DNA of 64,000 nt from assembly GCF_027352905.1 (NCBI RefSeq), contig NZ_DAIEIF010000029.1, positions 1-64,000 of the forward strand. The letters are read 5' to 3'. Position numbers and translations under genes: made by a program. Origin of the DNA: Acidocella sp. GTDB taxonomy: Bacteria; Pseudomonadota; Alphaproteobacteria; Acetobacterales; Acetobacteraceae. Shown piece by piece: positions 10,361 through 19,450 of this stretch (its first letter is position 1; each line of letters opens with the position of its first letter). The notes below the pieces were generated by a model. That model did no database searches. It was not told the origin of the DNA and was given only the letters and a program-made list of their open reading frames with translations.

Positions 10361-11146
10361 ATGGCAAAAAAACTGGTTTGGGGCCGGGCCTGGCATGGCC
10401 GTTCCTATGATCTCGGGCGCATGTCCCTCGCCGAGCTATGGGGGGCCTATCTCACCAACCCCGCCATCAATCTCTACGCCGCGCTGGCCTTGCTCTCCGG
10501 GGCCTATGCGCTGCTCACCGTCCGGCATTGGCCGCAGCTGGCCTGGCCCGCCCTCGCGGTCTTCATCGTCTATCCGCTGGTCTGGTACGGGCTGCACCGC
10601 TATGTCCTGCATGGCCGCTGGCTCTACCGCATGCGCTGGAGCGCGGGGTTGTGGAAGCGCATCCATTTCGACCATCATCAGGACCCGCACCGGCTGGAGG
10701 TGCTGTTCGGCTCGCCGCTCAACACCATCCCCACCATGGCGGTCATCACCGGTCCCATCGGCTATGCTCTGGCGGGCTGGACCGGGGCCGCCGCCGGCTT
10801 CGCCACGGCGCTATTCATAACCTGCGTTTATGAATTCTTCCATTGCATCCAGCACCTCAACTACAAGCCGCGCAACCGCTTCATCCAAAAGCTCAAGCGC
10901 GACCATTTGCTCCATCATTTTCAGAGCGAGCAGGTGAATTACGGCATCGTCAGCTTTCTGCCAGACATGCTGTTCCATACCTATGCCAGCCAGGCCAAGG
11001 ATTGCCCGAAAAGCCCAACGGTTTTCAATCTAGGTTACGATCTTGAGGAAGCGCGGCGATATCCCTGGGTGATGCGGAAAACCGGCGCGCCGCCCCTGGA
11101 TAAACCCCCGCCCGCCATGGAGGAAACCGCCAGGCGCGGTTGCTGA
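10361..11146 (+). CDS. Fatty acid hydroxylase / sterol desaturase superfamily membrane protein
   Basis: A 261-residue di-iron membrane hydroxylase. Four hydrophobic stretches surround the histidine boxes HRYVLH, HFDHHQDPH, HCIQH and HLLHH that bind the two irons. ATG 10361 (MAKKLVWGRAWH) is preferred to an upstream TTG. It overlaps the next gene, a GNAT-fold acyltransferase of ceramide-synthase type, by one base (TGATG), which ties it to lipid synthesis. Family members hydroxylate fatty acids or long-chain bases of sphingolipids, and hydroxylated ceramides are known in acetic acid bacteria, so ceramide or acyl-chain hydroxylation is the likely role. The exact carbon is unknown. Confidence 0.82.
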   Translation: MAKKLVWGRAWHGRSYDLGRMSLAELWGAYLTNPAINLYAALALLSGAYALLTVRHWPQLAWPALAVFIVYPLVWYGLHRYVLHGRWLYRMRWSAGLWKRIHFDHHQDPHRLEVLFGSPLNTIPTMAVITGPIGYALAGWTGAAAGFATALFITCVYEFFHCIQHLNYKPRNRFIQKLKRDHLLHHFQSEQVNYGIVSFLPDMLFHTYASQAKDCPKSPTVFNLGYDLEEARRYPWVMRKTGAPPLDKPPPAMEETARRGC

Positions 11147-12279
11147 TGCCGGGGGTCGAGATTGTCCCCGTCACGGATAAGCGCCTGCTCTCCCGTTTCA
11201 TCCGCCTGCCAGAGCGGCTGCACGCCACGGACCCCGCCTATATCGCGCCGCTGCACATGGAGCGCGCGGAGGCATTGAACCCCGGAAAAAACCCGCTTTT
11301 CGGCCATGCCGAGGCGCAATACTGGCTGGCCGTGCGGGAGGGGCGGGATGTCGGGCGCATCAGCGCCCAGATCGACCGGCTCGCCCTCAAGCTGCGCCCG
11401 GACGAGCCCGGCCTGTTCGGCCTGCTGGCGGCGGAGGACGACGCGGAGGTTTTCACCGCTCTGCTAGACACCGCGGCGGACTGGCTGCGCGTGAGGGGCA
11501 TGAAGGCGATGCGCGGGCCATTCAGCCTCAACATCAACGAGGAGACCGGCCTGCTGGTGGACGGGTTTTCCGCCCCGCCCATGCTGATGATGCCGCATGA
11601 CCTGCCTTATGTGGCGGGGCAGGTGGAAAAACGGGGGCTGGTCAAGGTCAAGGATGTCCTCGCCTATCTCTACGATATCCGGGTGGAGCTGCCGGATGCC
11701 GTCCGCCGCCTGCTCGCGCGGGAATTGCCGCCGGGGCTGAAGGTGCGCCGGCTCGATCTCAAGCGGATCAAGGAGGAGATTCGCAATGTCACCGCTATTT
11801 TCAATGATGCCTGGTCGCAAAACTGGGGCTTCGTGCCGCTGACCGAGGCGGAGACCGATTACCTTGCCAAGGCTCTGAAGCCGCTGCTTCATCCCCGCCT
11901 CACTAGCCTGGTGGAGCGGGATGGCGAGCCGGTGGCCTTCATGATCGCCCTGCCGAATCTGAACGAGGCGATCAAGGGCCTCAAGGGCCGCTTGCTGCCT
12001 TTCGGCTGGGTCCGGCTGTTATGGCGGTTGAAGGTGGCGGGGGTGAAAACCGCGCGGGTGCCATTGATGGGCGTGCGCCGCGCCGCCGCCCGGGACATGA
12101 TCGGCGGGCTGCTGCCCTATTTGATGATAGACCAGGTGCGCCGGGAGGGTCTCGCCATGGGCTATACCCATATCGAACTCTCCTGGATTCTCGAGGATAA
12201 CCTGCCGATGCGCCGGATGATCGAGGGGCTGCGCGCCGCGCCCTACAAGACCTACCGGGTCTACGAAAAGCCGATTTAG
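11146..12279 (+). CDS. GNAT-fold acyltransferase, likely bacterial ceramide synthase
   Basis: A 377-residue soluble protein of the GNAT-like family that includes the Caulobacter bacterial ceramide synthase (bCerS), which N-acylates the long-chain base. Features seen are a first half with KAMRGPFSLNINEETGLLVDGF and a second half with NDAWSQNWGFVPLTEAE, then the acceptor-side block YTHIELSWILEDNLPMRRMIE typical of this group. The start ATG 11146 overlaps the hydroxylase stop. Its stop (TAG) overlaps the convergent reductase gene by four bases. The assignment rests on family resemblance plus the neighbouring serine palmitoyltransferase, reductase, ACP and ligase. Confidence 0.75.
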   Translation: MPGVEIVPVTDKRLLSRFIRLPERLHATDPAYIAPLHMERAEALNPGKNPLFGHAEAQYWLAVREGRDVGRISAQIDRLALKLRPDEPGLFGLLAAEDDAEVFTALLDTAADWLRVRGMKAMRGPFSLNINEETGLLVDGFSAPPMLMMPHDLPYVAGQVEKRGLVKVKDVLAYLYDIRVELPDAVRRLLARELPPGLKVRRLDLKRIKEEIRNVTAIFNDAWSQNWGFVPLTEAETDYLAKALKPLLHPRLTSLVERDGEPVAFMIALPNLNEAIKGLKGRLLPFGWVRLLWRLKVAGVKTARVPLMGVRRAAARDMIGGLLPYLMIDQVRREGLAMGYTHIELSWILEDNLPMRRMIEGLRAAPYKTYRVYEKPI

Positions 12280-13223
12280 AGCCAGCCGCTCGCGCGATAC
12301 CAGGCGGCGGTCTCGGCGAACCCCGCCGCCAGGCCGTAGCGGGGCGAATAAACCGCGGCGGGCAACAATTCCGCCAGGGGCACGGACCAATCCGGATGCA
12401 GGAGTTCCCGCGCCTTGCCGAGGGTGAGGATCGGCGGCTCCGCGCGCAGCCGCCCAGCCAGCCCGCAGGCGAGGCCCGCAGCCAGCACCGCTTGGCCCGG
12501 CATGGGAAGCAGCAAGGGCCGTCCGCCCGTGGCCCGCGCCGCTTCCTCGAGCAGGGCGCGCGGGCTGTAGCCCTCCGGGCGGGAATCGGCGAGGGCGAAG
12601 CGGCCGGGACGGAAAGCCTCCCCCGCCAGGGCGGCGATGGCCGCCGCCGCGTCCGCGGCATGGATCACCGCCACCCGCCCGGCGCCGAACACCGGCGCCA
12701 CCCGCCACAGGCTGGCGCGGAAGAGCGCCAGGGTTTCCCGGTCCCATGGCCCGTAAATCGCGGGCGGGCGGAGAATGGCGAGCTGTTCCGCCGCCCCGGC
12801 ATACGCCTCCCGCGCTGCCTCCTCGCCGGCGCGCTTGCTGGCGGCATAGGCGGAGAGCCCGGCCTCCCGCGCGGCGAGGGAGGAAACCAGCAGGAAGCGC
12901 GCCCCCGGCGCGAGGCGCCGCACCGTGCCAGCCAGCAGGGCGGTGCCGTCCCGGTTGACACGGAAGAATTCGGCCCGGCTGCGCGCCTTGATGAGACCCG
13001 CCGCGTGGATCACCACATCCGCGCCGCGCACCAGCGCCTCCACCGCTCCAGCATCGGCCAAATCGCCGCGCAGCGTCTCGAAGGCGAGGCCGGCGAAGGC
13101 GGGATGCGCGGGGTCGCGCCGCGCCAGCAGGCGCAAGCGGAAGCCGGCGCGCGCCAGAGCGGGGATGAGATGCAGGCCGAGAAAGCCAGTGCCGCCGGTG
13201 ACGGCGGCGAGGCGCGGGGTCAC
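12276..13223 (-). CDS. NAD(P)-dependent SDR epimerase-type reductase, CerR-like
   Basis: A 315-residue extended short-chain dehydrogenase. The Rossmann motif GGTGFLG is at residues 10-16, SSLAA is the strand before the active site, and YAASK is the catalytic Tyr-x3-Lys. In Caulobacter a protein of this type (CerR) reduces the keto group of the ceramide intermediate. The start is GTG 13223, which overlaps the acyl-AMP ligase stop by the four bases GTGA, so the two are coupled. The longer upstream frame is only an extension inside the ligase gene. Confidence 0.78.
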   Translation of the reverse strand: MTPRLAAVTGGTGFLGLHLIPALARAGFRLRLLARRDPAHPAFAGLAFETLRGDLADAGAVEALVRGADVVIHAAGLIKARSRAEFFRVNRDGTALLAGTVRRLAPGARFLLVSSLAAREAGLSAYAASKRAGEEAAREAYAGAAEQLAILRPPAIYGPWDRETLALFRASLWRVAPVFGAGRVAVIHAADAAAAIAALAGEAFRPGRFALADSRPEGYSPRALLEEAARATGGRPLLLPMPGQAVLAAGLACGLAGRLRAEPPILTLGKARELLHPDWSVPLAELLPAAVYSPRYGLAAGFAETAAWYRASGWL

Positions 13224-14959
13224 TCCGCCGCGGTGGCGGCGGGGCGCGGCTCGAAGGCGCCCTCCAGATACATGGCGCGGGCGCGCGAGCGGCTGAGCTT
13301 GCCGGAGGAGGTCAAGGGCAGGCTGTGCGGCGGCACCGGCACCACCCGCGTCTCCAGCCCGTGCCGCCCGCGGAAAAACCGGGCGAGGTCGAGGGCCAGG
13401 GTCTCGCGCGCGGCGGGGTCGACCAGCCGGCATTGAACGAGGACCACGACCTCCTCCTCCTCCCCGTCATCAACCGAGAACACCGCGACATCACCGCTGC
13501 GCAGCGAGGCGAATTCCGCCTCCGCCGCCCATTCGAGGTCTTGAGGCCAGACATTGCGGCCATTGGCGATGATGAGATCCTTCGCCCGACCGGTGATCAC
13601 CAGCTGGCCATTGGCGAGATAGCCGAGATCGCCGGTATCGAGCCAGCCATCCGGGGAGAGGACGCGCGCGGTTTCCTCCGGTGCGCCGTGATAGCCCAGC
13701 ATCAGGCTGGGGCCGCGCACGAAAATGCGCCCCACCTGCCGCTCGGGCAGTAAGTTTCCCGCCTCGCCGCGCACCTGCGCCTCGTGCCTGGGCAGCATCT
13801 GGCCGCAAATCACGAAGCGGCGGGTGCGCTCACTGCGGCCATTGGCGGGCACGGCGCGGTGCTCGCGTTCCAGGATCATGCCATCCACCGCGTCCTCGCG
13901 AGCGCCATGGCCATCCGGGCTGAAGCTGAGCGCCAGCGTCGCCTCCGCCATGCCGTAGCAGGGAATGAAGGCGTTGGGAGAGAAGCCGCTGGCGGCGAAG
14001 CGTTCCGCGAAGCGGGTGAGCACGGCGGGGCGGATCATGTCGCCGCCGATCCCCGCCCGCCGCCAGGAGGAAAGATCGAGCTCCTCGGTGGAGACCGTCT
14101 GCGCCCGGCGCGTGCAAAGCTCATAGCCGAAGGAAGGGCTGAAGGAGATGCTGCCCCGGTTGCGGGTGATGAGTTGCAGCCAGAGCAGGGGGCGGCGGGC
14201 GAATTCCCGCGTCGGCAGAATATCGACCGAGAGCTGGCAGGCCATCGGCATCAGCAGGAAGCCGACCAGGCCCATATCGTGATAATAGGGCAGCCAGGTG
14301 GTGCAGCGGTCGCCATCGCCCACCTGCAATCCATATTTCGCCATGTAATGGGCGTTGGCCATGAAGGCGCGCTGGGTGACGGCGATGCCGAGGGGAAAGC
14401 GGGTGCTGCCGGAGGAGAATTGCAGATAGGCGAGGGAGTCCGGCGCGGCCGGCGGCGTGGCCTTCGCCAAGGGGGCCTCGGCCAGGGCGGAGATGACCCC
14501 CGAGCATTTCAGGCCGAGCCCGGCGACGGCCTGGGCCAGCCAGTCCGCGAGAATGGCGGGGCCAAACACGGCATGCGCGTCCGCGCCCTGGATCATCCGG
14601 CGCAGGAAGGCGATATAACCATCCTTGCCGCCGAAGGCGGTGGGAAGAGGCAGCGGCGCGGGAACCAGCCCGGCATATTGGCAGGCGAAGAAGGCGCGGG
14701 CGAAATCGCCATCGCTCTCCGCGAGCAGGCCGACGCGCTCGCCGGGTTTGAGCCCCAGGCCGAGCAGCCTCCGGGCGAGCAGCATCGCCTCGGCCCGCAG
14801 TCTCGCATAGGGTAATATCTCGGTGAGAACGCCTTTGCCTGAATAGAAGTTGAGGCCGGTCTGGCCTTGGGCGGCGTAATCGAGAGCCTCGGCAATGGTT
14901 CCGAAATCGGCGAAGCGCTTGGCCAGACCTGGGTGGCGAGTCGGGGTCGGCTCAGTCAT
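13220..14959 (-). CDS. Fatty acyl-AMP ligase / acyl-ACP synthetase
   Basis: A 579-residue AMP-forming ligase of the FAAL type. The P-loop-like FSSGSTRFPLGI is at 181-192, LPYYHDMGLVG at about 226, and the adenylate motif YGMAEATLAL at about 333. The C-terminal part has GWLDTGDLGYL and ITGRAKDLIIANGRNVWPQDLE. FAALs load fatty acids onto carrier proteins. With a stand-alone ACP and serine palmitoyltransferase 6 kb away, it probably charges that ACP, as the ACP synthetase of the Caulobacter sphingolipid operon does. It is divergent from ino1. Confidence 0.85.
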   Translation of the reverse strand: MTEPTPTRHPGLAKRFADFGTIAEALDYAAQGQTGLNFYSGKGVLTEILPYARLRAEAMLLARRLLGLGLKPGERVGLLAESDGDFARAFFACQYAGLVPAPLPLPTAFGGKDGYIAFLRRMIQGADAHAVFGPAILADWLAQAVAGLGLKCSGVISALAEAPLAKATPPAAPDSLAYLQFSSGSTRFPLGIAVTQRAFMANAHYMAKYGLQVGDGDRCTTWLPYYHDMGLVGFLLMPMACQLSVDILPTREFARRPLLWLQLITRNRGSISFSPSFGYELCTRRAQTVSTEELDLSSWRRAGIGGDMIRPAVLTRFAERFAASGFSPNAFIPCYGMAEATLALSFSPDGHGAREDAVDGMILEREHRAVPANGRSERTRRFVICGQMLPRHEAQVRGEAGNLLPERQVGRIFVRGPSLMLGYHGAPEETARVLSPDGWLDTGDLGYLANGQLVITGRAKDLIIANGRNVWPQDLEWAAEAEFASLRSGDVAVFSVDDGEEEEVVVLVQCRLVDPAARETLALDLARFFRGRHGLETRVVPVPPHSLPLTSSGKLSRSRARAMYLEGAFEPRPAATAAE

Positions 14960-15623
14960 TTTGCCTGGAATCTACCTTTGCCATGATCCATGGGCGCTAA
15001 CAGAGTCAAAAGAGAATGGCAATGGCTTTGCCGTAAAGGCGCAGGCACTCCTTGCCAAATCGTGCTGAACCGGCTTGGCCTTCCTTCCGCCGGCTTTCCG
15101 AGCCCGTAATCTCCCGGCGCATGGGAGCCGAGTCCCGCACCGCGCATTGGGCTGGACCTTTCCAGCTCCGTCATCCGTCCCGGCGAGATCATGGGAGGCG
15201 AGGCCGGAGCGCCACGATTCGCGCTTTGCCGCGCATGGCTGCCATACCGGGAACCCGCCAAAACCCGCCATTGACGCGGGCGCGCCGCCCGCCCAGCGCT
15301 TCCCCCGCCCTGATCCGCCGGTTGCTCCCGATCTTATCGCCTATTCCCTGTCATGCTTGCGACACATAATGGAAAGAGCTAGGAAACTGACTCACCACGC
15401 AGAGTTCGGGCTCGCCCAGATTCTTCCGCGTTAGAGCCTTGAAGCTTCTGGCGCTGTCCCGCGGGGTGCGGCTGCAGGAGGCTTGAGAGCGGTTGATGGA
15501 TGAGGGTGAGGTTCCGGTCGGAGGGGCAAAGGCGGGGTTCCGCTCTTTCGCTGGTGGTGCAATCCGGCCGGATGGAAAAGCGTTCCGCTCTTCCGGCGGC
15601 CTTAGCGACAAACGAGGTTGATG
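14960..15623. other. Long divergent intergenic region between the ligase and ino1
   Basis: About 660 bases with no convincing gene; short open frames on both strands lack a ribosome-binding site or family features. It must hold the promoters for the leftward ligase-reductase pair and the rightward inositol genes. A weak promoter-like pair TTGCGA-17-TAGGAA lies near 15358-15386. The stretch 15440-15560 has a different, purine-rich texture and could be a dispersed intergenic element. Confidence 0.4.
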
Positions 15624-16757
15624 ATGGCGAAAAACGGCATCCGCATCGCGATTGCTGGCGTCGGCAATTGCGCGAGTTCCCTGATCCAGGGGTTGTATTA
15701 TTATACGCCGGAGCGTTGCGCCACCGATGTTGTCGGCCTCATGCACACCGAGATCGGCGGGTACCGGCCCTGCGATATCAGCGTCGTCGCCGCCTTCGAC
15801 GTGGATGCCCGCAAAGTCGGCCAGGATGTGAGCCGCGCCATCTTCGCCAAGCCCAACTGCACCAAGGTATTCCAGGCGGATATTCCGGAGATGGGGGTGG
15901 TGGTGCGGATGGGCCAGGTGCTGGACGGCATCTCTCCCCATATGGCGGATTACGATGACAACCGCACCTTCGTGCGCGCCGGGGCGGCTGAATTGAGCAA
16001 GGCGGAGATCGTCGCCAGCCTCAAGGAGAGCCGGGCCGACATCCTGCTGAATTATATGCCGGTAGGCTCGGAGCGGGCGGCCCGGTTCTATGCCGAATGC
16101 GCGCTGGAGGCGGGCTGCGGTTTCATCAACAACATGCCGGTCTTCATCGCCAGTGACCCGGCCTTCGCCGCGCGGTTCACCGCCGCCGGGCTGCCGATCA
16201 TCGGCGACGACATCAAATCCCAGCTCGGCGCCACCATCACCCACCGGGTGCTGACGGATCTGTTCGCCAAGCGGGGGGTGAAGCTGCTGCGCACCTACCA
16301 GCTCAATACCGGCGGCAATACCGATTTCCTCAACATGAAGAATCAGGAGCGGCTGGCCTCCAAGAAAACCTCCAAGACCGAGGCTGTGCAAGCCGTGGCC
16401 AAGAGCCGGATGGAGAACGAGAACATCCATATCGGCCCCTCGGATTACGTGCCCTGGCAGAACGACAACAAGATCTGCTTCATCCGCATGGAGGGGCTGC
16501 TTTTCGGCGATGTGCCGATGGACCTCGAACTGCGTCTCTCCGTGCAGGACAGCCCCAACTCCGCCGGCGTGGTCATCGACATGATCCGCTGCTGCAAGCT
16601 GGCGCTGGAGAATGGCATTGGCGGGGTGCTCGCCGGCCCCAGCGCCTATTTCTGCAAGCACCCGCCGGCGCAATACACCGATGACGTGGCCTATGAGATG
16701 ACGGAGGAATTCATCCGCTCTTGCCGGCCGGCCTTGGCGGCCACCGCCGCCGAATGA
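15624..16757 (+). CDS. ino1: Inositol-3-phosphate synthase family protein
   Basis: A 377-residue NAD-dependent enzyme of the bacterial/actinobacterial Ino1 type that converts glucose-6-phosphate to inositol phosphate. The Rossmann motif [10 protein letters not shown] is at 11-20. Further family blocks are [38 protein letters not shown] and [16 protein letters not shown]. The start is taken at ATG 15624, six bases after GAGG; ATG 15621 is an alternative. It overlaps the next gene by ATGA. Together with the nucleotidyltransferase and CDP-alcohol transferase it forms a three-gene head-group operon inside the ceramide locus. Confidence 0.93.
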   Translation: MAKNGIRIAIAGVGNCASSLIQGLYYYTPERCATDVVGLMHTEIGGYRPCDISVVAAFDVDARKVGQDVSRAIFAKPNCTKVFQADIPEMGVVVRMGQVLDGISPHMADYDDNRTFVRAGAAELSKAEIVASLKESRADILLNYMPVGSERAARFYAECALEAGCGFINNMPVFIASDPAFAARFTAAGLPIIGDDIKSQLGATITHRVLTDLFAKRGVKLLRTYQLNTGGNTDFLNMKNQERLASKKTSKTEAVQAVAKSRMENENIHIGPSDYVPWQNDNKICFIRMEGLLFGDVPMDLELRLSVQDSPNSAGVVIDMIRCCKLALENGIGGVLAGPSAYFCKHPPAQYTDDVAYEMTEEFIRSCRPALAATAAE

Positions 16758-17470
16758 AATGCCTCATCGCCGCGGCGGGCCAGGGCACGCGCCTGCGCGA
16801 GAAGGGAGAGCTGAAACCGCTCATCCCCATTCGCGGCGTGCCGCTGATCGAGCGGGTGATCATGAACGCCCATGCCGCCGGGGTGGAGGAGTTTCTCGTC
16901 GTCACCGGCTACCGGGCGGAGGAGTTGCAGGCGCGGCTCGGCGAATTCTCGCGCCGCACCGGCATCCACGTCACCCGCATCCATAACCGCGCCTGGACAC
17001 GGGCGAATGGCGTTTCGGTGCTGACGGCCAGGCAATATCTGGACGAGCCGTTTCTGCTGACCATGTGCGACCATCTGGTCGATCCCGAGATCCTGCGCCG
17101 CATGATCGAGGCCCGGCAGGAGGCGGACACCGTGATGCTCGGCGTCGATTTCAATATCGACAACCCGTTGAACGACCCGGATGATGTGACCCGCGTGAAA
17201 AGCGAGGGCGCGCGGCTCCTGCATATCGGCAAGGTGATCCGCGACTTCAACGGTTTCGATACCGGCGTTTTCCGCTGCACCCCCGTCATGTTCGCGGCGC
17301 TGGAGGAATCCCAGGCGCGCGGGGATGACAGTATTTCCGGCGCCATGAACGTGCTGGCCGAATGGGGCAAGGCGCGGGTCTTTGATATCGGCGACCGGCT
17401 CTGGGTCGATGTGGACGACCCGGTCGCCTTCGGCAAGGCCGAGGCGCTTCTCGATTCCAAGCGGCTCTGA
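16754..17470 (+). CDS. Nucleotidyltransferase, probable CTP:inositol-1-phosphate cytidylyltransferase
   Basis: A 238-residue MobA/GlmU-type nucleotidyltransferase. The N-terminal loop [20 protein letters not shown] (6-25) binds the nucleotide, [11 protein letters not shown] (101-111) supplies a metal-binding Asp, and LWVDVDDP near 216-223 a second. It resembles the cytidylyltransferase half of IMPCT/DIPPS enzymes that make CDP-inositol. Its ATGA overlap with ino1, and the CDP-alcohol phosphatidyltransferase 13 bases downstream, support inositol phosphate as substrate. Sugar-phosphate specificity cannot be excluded. Confidence 0.8.
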   Translation: MKCLIAAAGQGTRLREKGELKPLIPIRGVPLIERVIMNAHAAGVEEFLVVTGYRAEELQARLGEFSRRTGIHVTRIHNRAWTRANGVSVLTARQYLDEPFLLTMCDHLVDPEILRRMIEARQEADTVMLGVDFNIDNPLNDPDDVTRVKSEGARLLHIGKVIRDFNGFDTGVFRCTPVMFAALEESQARGDDSISGAMNVLAEWGKARVFDIGDRLWVDVDDPVAFGKAEALLDSKRL

Positions 17471-17483
17471 AGGGGCGGTGAGA

Positions 17484-18362
17484 ATGAGCGATGCCGCTCT
17501 GGGCGGGGCTGAGCCGGTTCGCCGGACGGAGGAGATCGAGGATCCCTCCAATCTGTACTTCATCCACCCGCTCTCGGCCCGGCTCGTGCCGCTCTGCGCC
17601 CGGCTGGGCGTCAAGCCCAACGCCGTATCGCTCGCCGGCATGGCCTGCGGGCTGCTGGCCGGCCTCTCCTATTATTTTTACCAGAATACCGGCTGCGCCA
17701 TTCTCGGCTTCGCGCTGATGCTGGCCTGGCATGTGCTGGATGGGGCGGATGGCCAGCTCGCCCGGCTGACCAAGAGCTATTCCGAGCTGGGCAAGGTGCT
17801 GGACGGCATTTGCGATTACGTCACCTTCACCGCCGTTTATGCCGGGCTGGCGCTGGCTCTCAGCCATCAGCTCGGCCCCTGGGTCTGGGCGCTGGCGGCG
17901 CTCTCCGGCCTGGCGCATGCTGTGCAATCAGCGGCTTACGAGATGCAGCGCCAGGAATATAATTTCTGGGGCTGGGGGCGGAACTCGGCCGCTCTGCCAG
18001 AGCTGAGGGCGCGGCCGCGCGGTCTCGCGGGCTGGCTGCATCATCTCTATGCGCGGGTGCAGGTCTGGGCCTCCGGCGGGGCGGCGGAGTTCCACACGCG
18101 CTTCGCCAGGATTTTTGCCGCTCGTCCGGCCCAGCAGAAGGCGCTGCGCGCCGCCTACCGCGCGGCCTTCGCGCCGCTGGTCCGGCGCTGGGGGGTGCTC
18201 AGCGCCAATTACCGCACGCTGGCCATTTTCATCGCCGCGCTGCTCAAACTGCCGGTGCTCTATTTCGTTTTCGAAATTCTCGGGCTGGGCGCGGCGATGC
18301 TGGTGCTGCTGGAGGCCCAGAGGCAACAATACAAGGCGTTTCTGGCGGGACTCACCCGCTGA
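17484..18362 (+). CDS. CDP-alcohol phosphatidyltransferase
   Basis: A 292-residue membrane enzyme with the complete family signature D89-G-x2-A-R...G103...D107...D111 (DGADGQLARLTKSY and GKVLDGICD). Hydrophobic segments lie at about 48-67, 72-88, 112-150 and 255-280. Such enzymes transfer a phospho-alcohol from a CDP donor to a hydroxyl acceptor. With ino1 and the nucleotidyltransferase just upstream, the likely donor is CDP-inositol and the acceptor a ceramide, giving inositol-phosphoceramide. Phosphatidylinositol-phosphate synthesis is the alternative. Its 3' end overlaps the convergent lptG by 11 bases. Confidence 0.85.
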   Translation: MSDAALGGAEPVRRTEEIEDPSNLYFIHPLSARLVPLCARLGVKPNAVSLAGMACGLLAGLSYYFYQNTGCAILGFALMLAWHVLDGADGQLARLTKSYSELGKVLDGICDYVTFTAVYAGLALALSHQLGPWVWALAALSGLAHAVQSAAYEMQRQEYNFWGWGRNSAALPELRARPRGLAGWLHHLYARVQVWASGGAAEFHTRFARIFAARPAQQKALRAAYRAAFAPLVRRWGVLSANYRTLAIFIAALLKLPVLYFVFEILGLGAAMLVLLEAQRQQYKAFLAGLTR

Positions 18363-19449
18363 ACAGGGTTTGCAGGCGGTTATGGCCGCGCGCCAGCAAC
18401 CAGGCGCCCAGCGAGACGAGCAAAAGCGGGGGGGTGAGAGCGGAGATGGCGGGGTTGACCGCCATCAACAGCCCGGCATAGCCGGTGATCTCCTGGATCA
18501 GCAGAAACCCTATGCCGATGACCGCGCCGGTCACGGTCTGCCAGCCCGCATGGCCGGAGCGTTGCGTGCCGCCAAAGACGAAGGGCGCGGCGATGAGAAC
18601 CATGCCGATCAGCGAGACCGGGACCGCCACCATATTCCAGAAGCTTTGCTCGTAAATCAAAGCCTCTTGATGCTGGCGCTTGAGTTCATGGACATAGGCG
18701 AACAAAGCCAGAGGCGGCATGGTTTCCGGCGGGATGGCGAGAAGCTGCAATTGCTTGTCGGAGAGAAAAGGCCGCCAGGCGAGCGAGGCGGGATGGTCGG
18801 TCTCGATCTGGCCGTTAGAGACGGCGTCCCGCTCGACCCCGGTGAGTTGCCATTCTCCATCCGGCAGGGGGCGGGCGGTTTCCGCCCGGATATGGCTTTG
18901 CAACGTGCCATCCGGATTGAACGCGAAGATCTCCACCCCCCGCAGCGTGTGCCGCCCGGTGTAATTCTGCACGTTGAGGAAGACGCCGTTTTTCTGGGCC
19001 CAGAAGCCGCCATTCGAAAGCCCGGGCAGGGCATCGCCCAGCGCGGCGGCCTGCTCGCGCTGGGCTTTTTGCTGGGCTGGGGGGACGACGAATTGCGCGA
19101 TGAGAAACAGGCCGAGGATGACCGGCAGGCAAAGCTTGACCACCGCGCCCATCATCCGCGCCTCGGAGACGCCGAAGCTGCGCCAGGCGGTGAGTTCCGA
19201 ATACCGGGCGAGGCCGCCCAGGCCGATGAGGCTGCCCAGCAGCATGGCGATGGGAGCGATTTGTAAAAGCCGGTCGGGCGCGGTGAGGAGGGCGCTGCTC
19301 AGCGCATCGCGCAGCTGGTAGCGCCCGTAGCCGATCAGGCTCAGCTGCTCGATGAAGTCGAGCAGGCTGAACAGCGCGGTCAGGCCAATGGCGACGAGCA
19401 GGAAGGCACGAAACACCGCCCAGCCGAGATAGCGGTCGAGCAGGGTCAT
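18352..19449 (-). CDS. lptG: LptG-family lipid export permease
   Basis: A 365-residue YjgP/YjgQ permease. It has N-terminal membrane helices (RYLGWAVFRAFLLVAIGLTALFSLLDF and two more), a periplasmic beta-jellyroll (about 130-265) and three C-terminal helices. LptF/LptG form the membrane part of the ABC machine that pulls lipopolysaccharide toward the outer membrane. It starts one base after the lptF stop. The canonical alphaproteobacterial neighbours lptD, surA and pdxA are absent; the neighbours are ceramide and inositol-lipid genes, so this may be a paralogue for sphingolipid transport. Whether another lptFG pair exists cannot be seen here. Confidence 0.88.
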   Translation of the reverse strand: MTLLDRYLGWAVFRAFLLVAIGLTALFSLLDFIEQLSLIGYGRYQLRDALSSALLTAPDRLLQIAPIAMLLGSLIGLGGLARYSELTAWRSFGVSEARMMGAVVKLCLPVILGLFLIAQFVVPPAQQKAQREQAAALGDALPGLSNGGFWAQKNGVFLNVQNYTGRHTLRGVEIFAFNPDGTLQSHIRAETARPLPDGEWQLTGVERDAVSNGQIETDHPASLAWRPFLSDKQLQLLAIPPETMPPLALFAYVHELKRQHQEALIYEQSFWNMVAVPVSLIGMVLIAAPFVFGGTQRSGHAGWQTVTGAVIGIGFLLIQEITGYAGLLMAVNPAISALTPPLLLVSLGAWLLARGHNRLQTLFSG

Positions 19450-19450
19450 G

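Noticed and set aside
8681-10396. 571-codon open frame antisense to aceA.
   Set aside because: Shadow of the real gene; repetitive Leu/Gly/Asp-rich composition typical of antisense frames.
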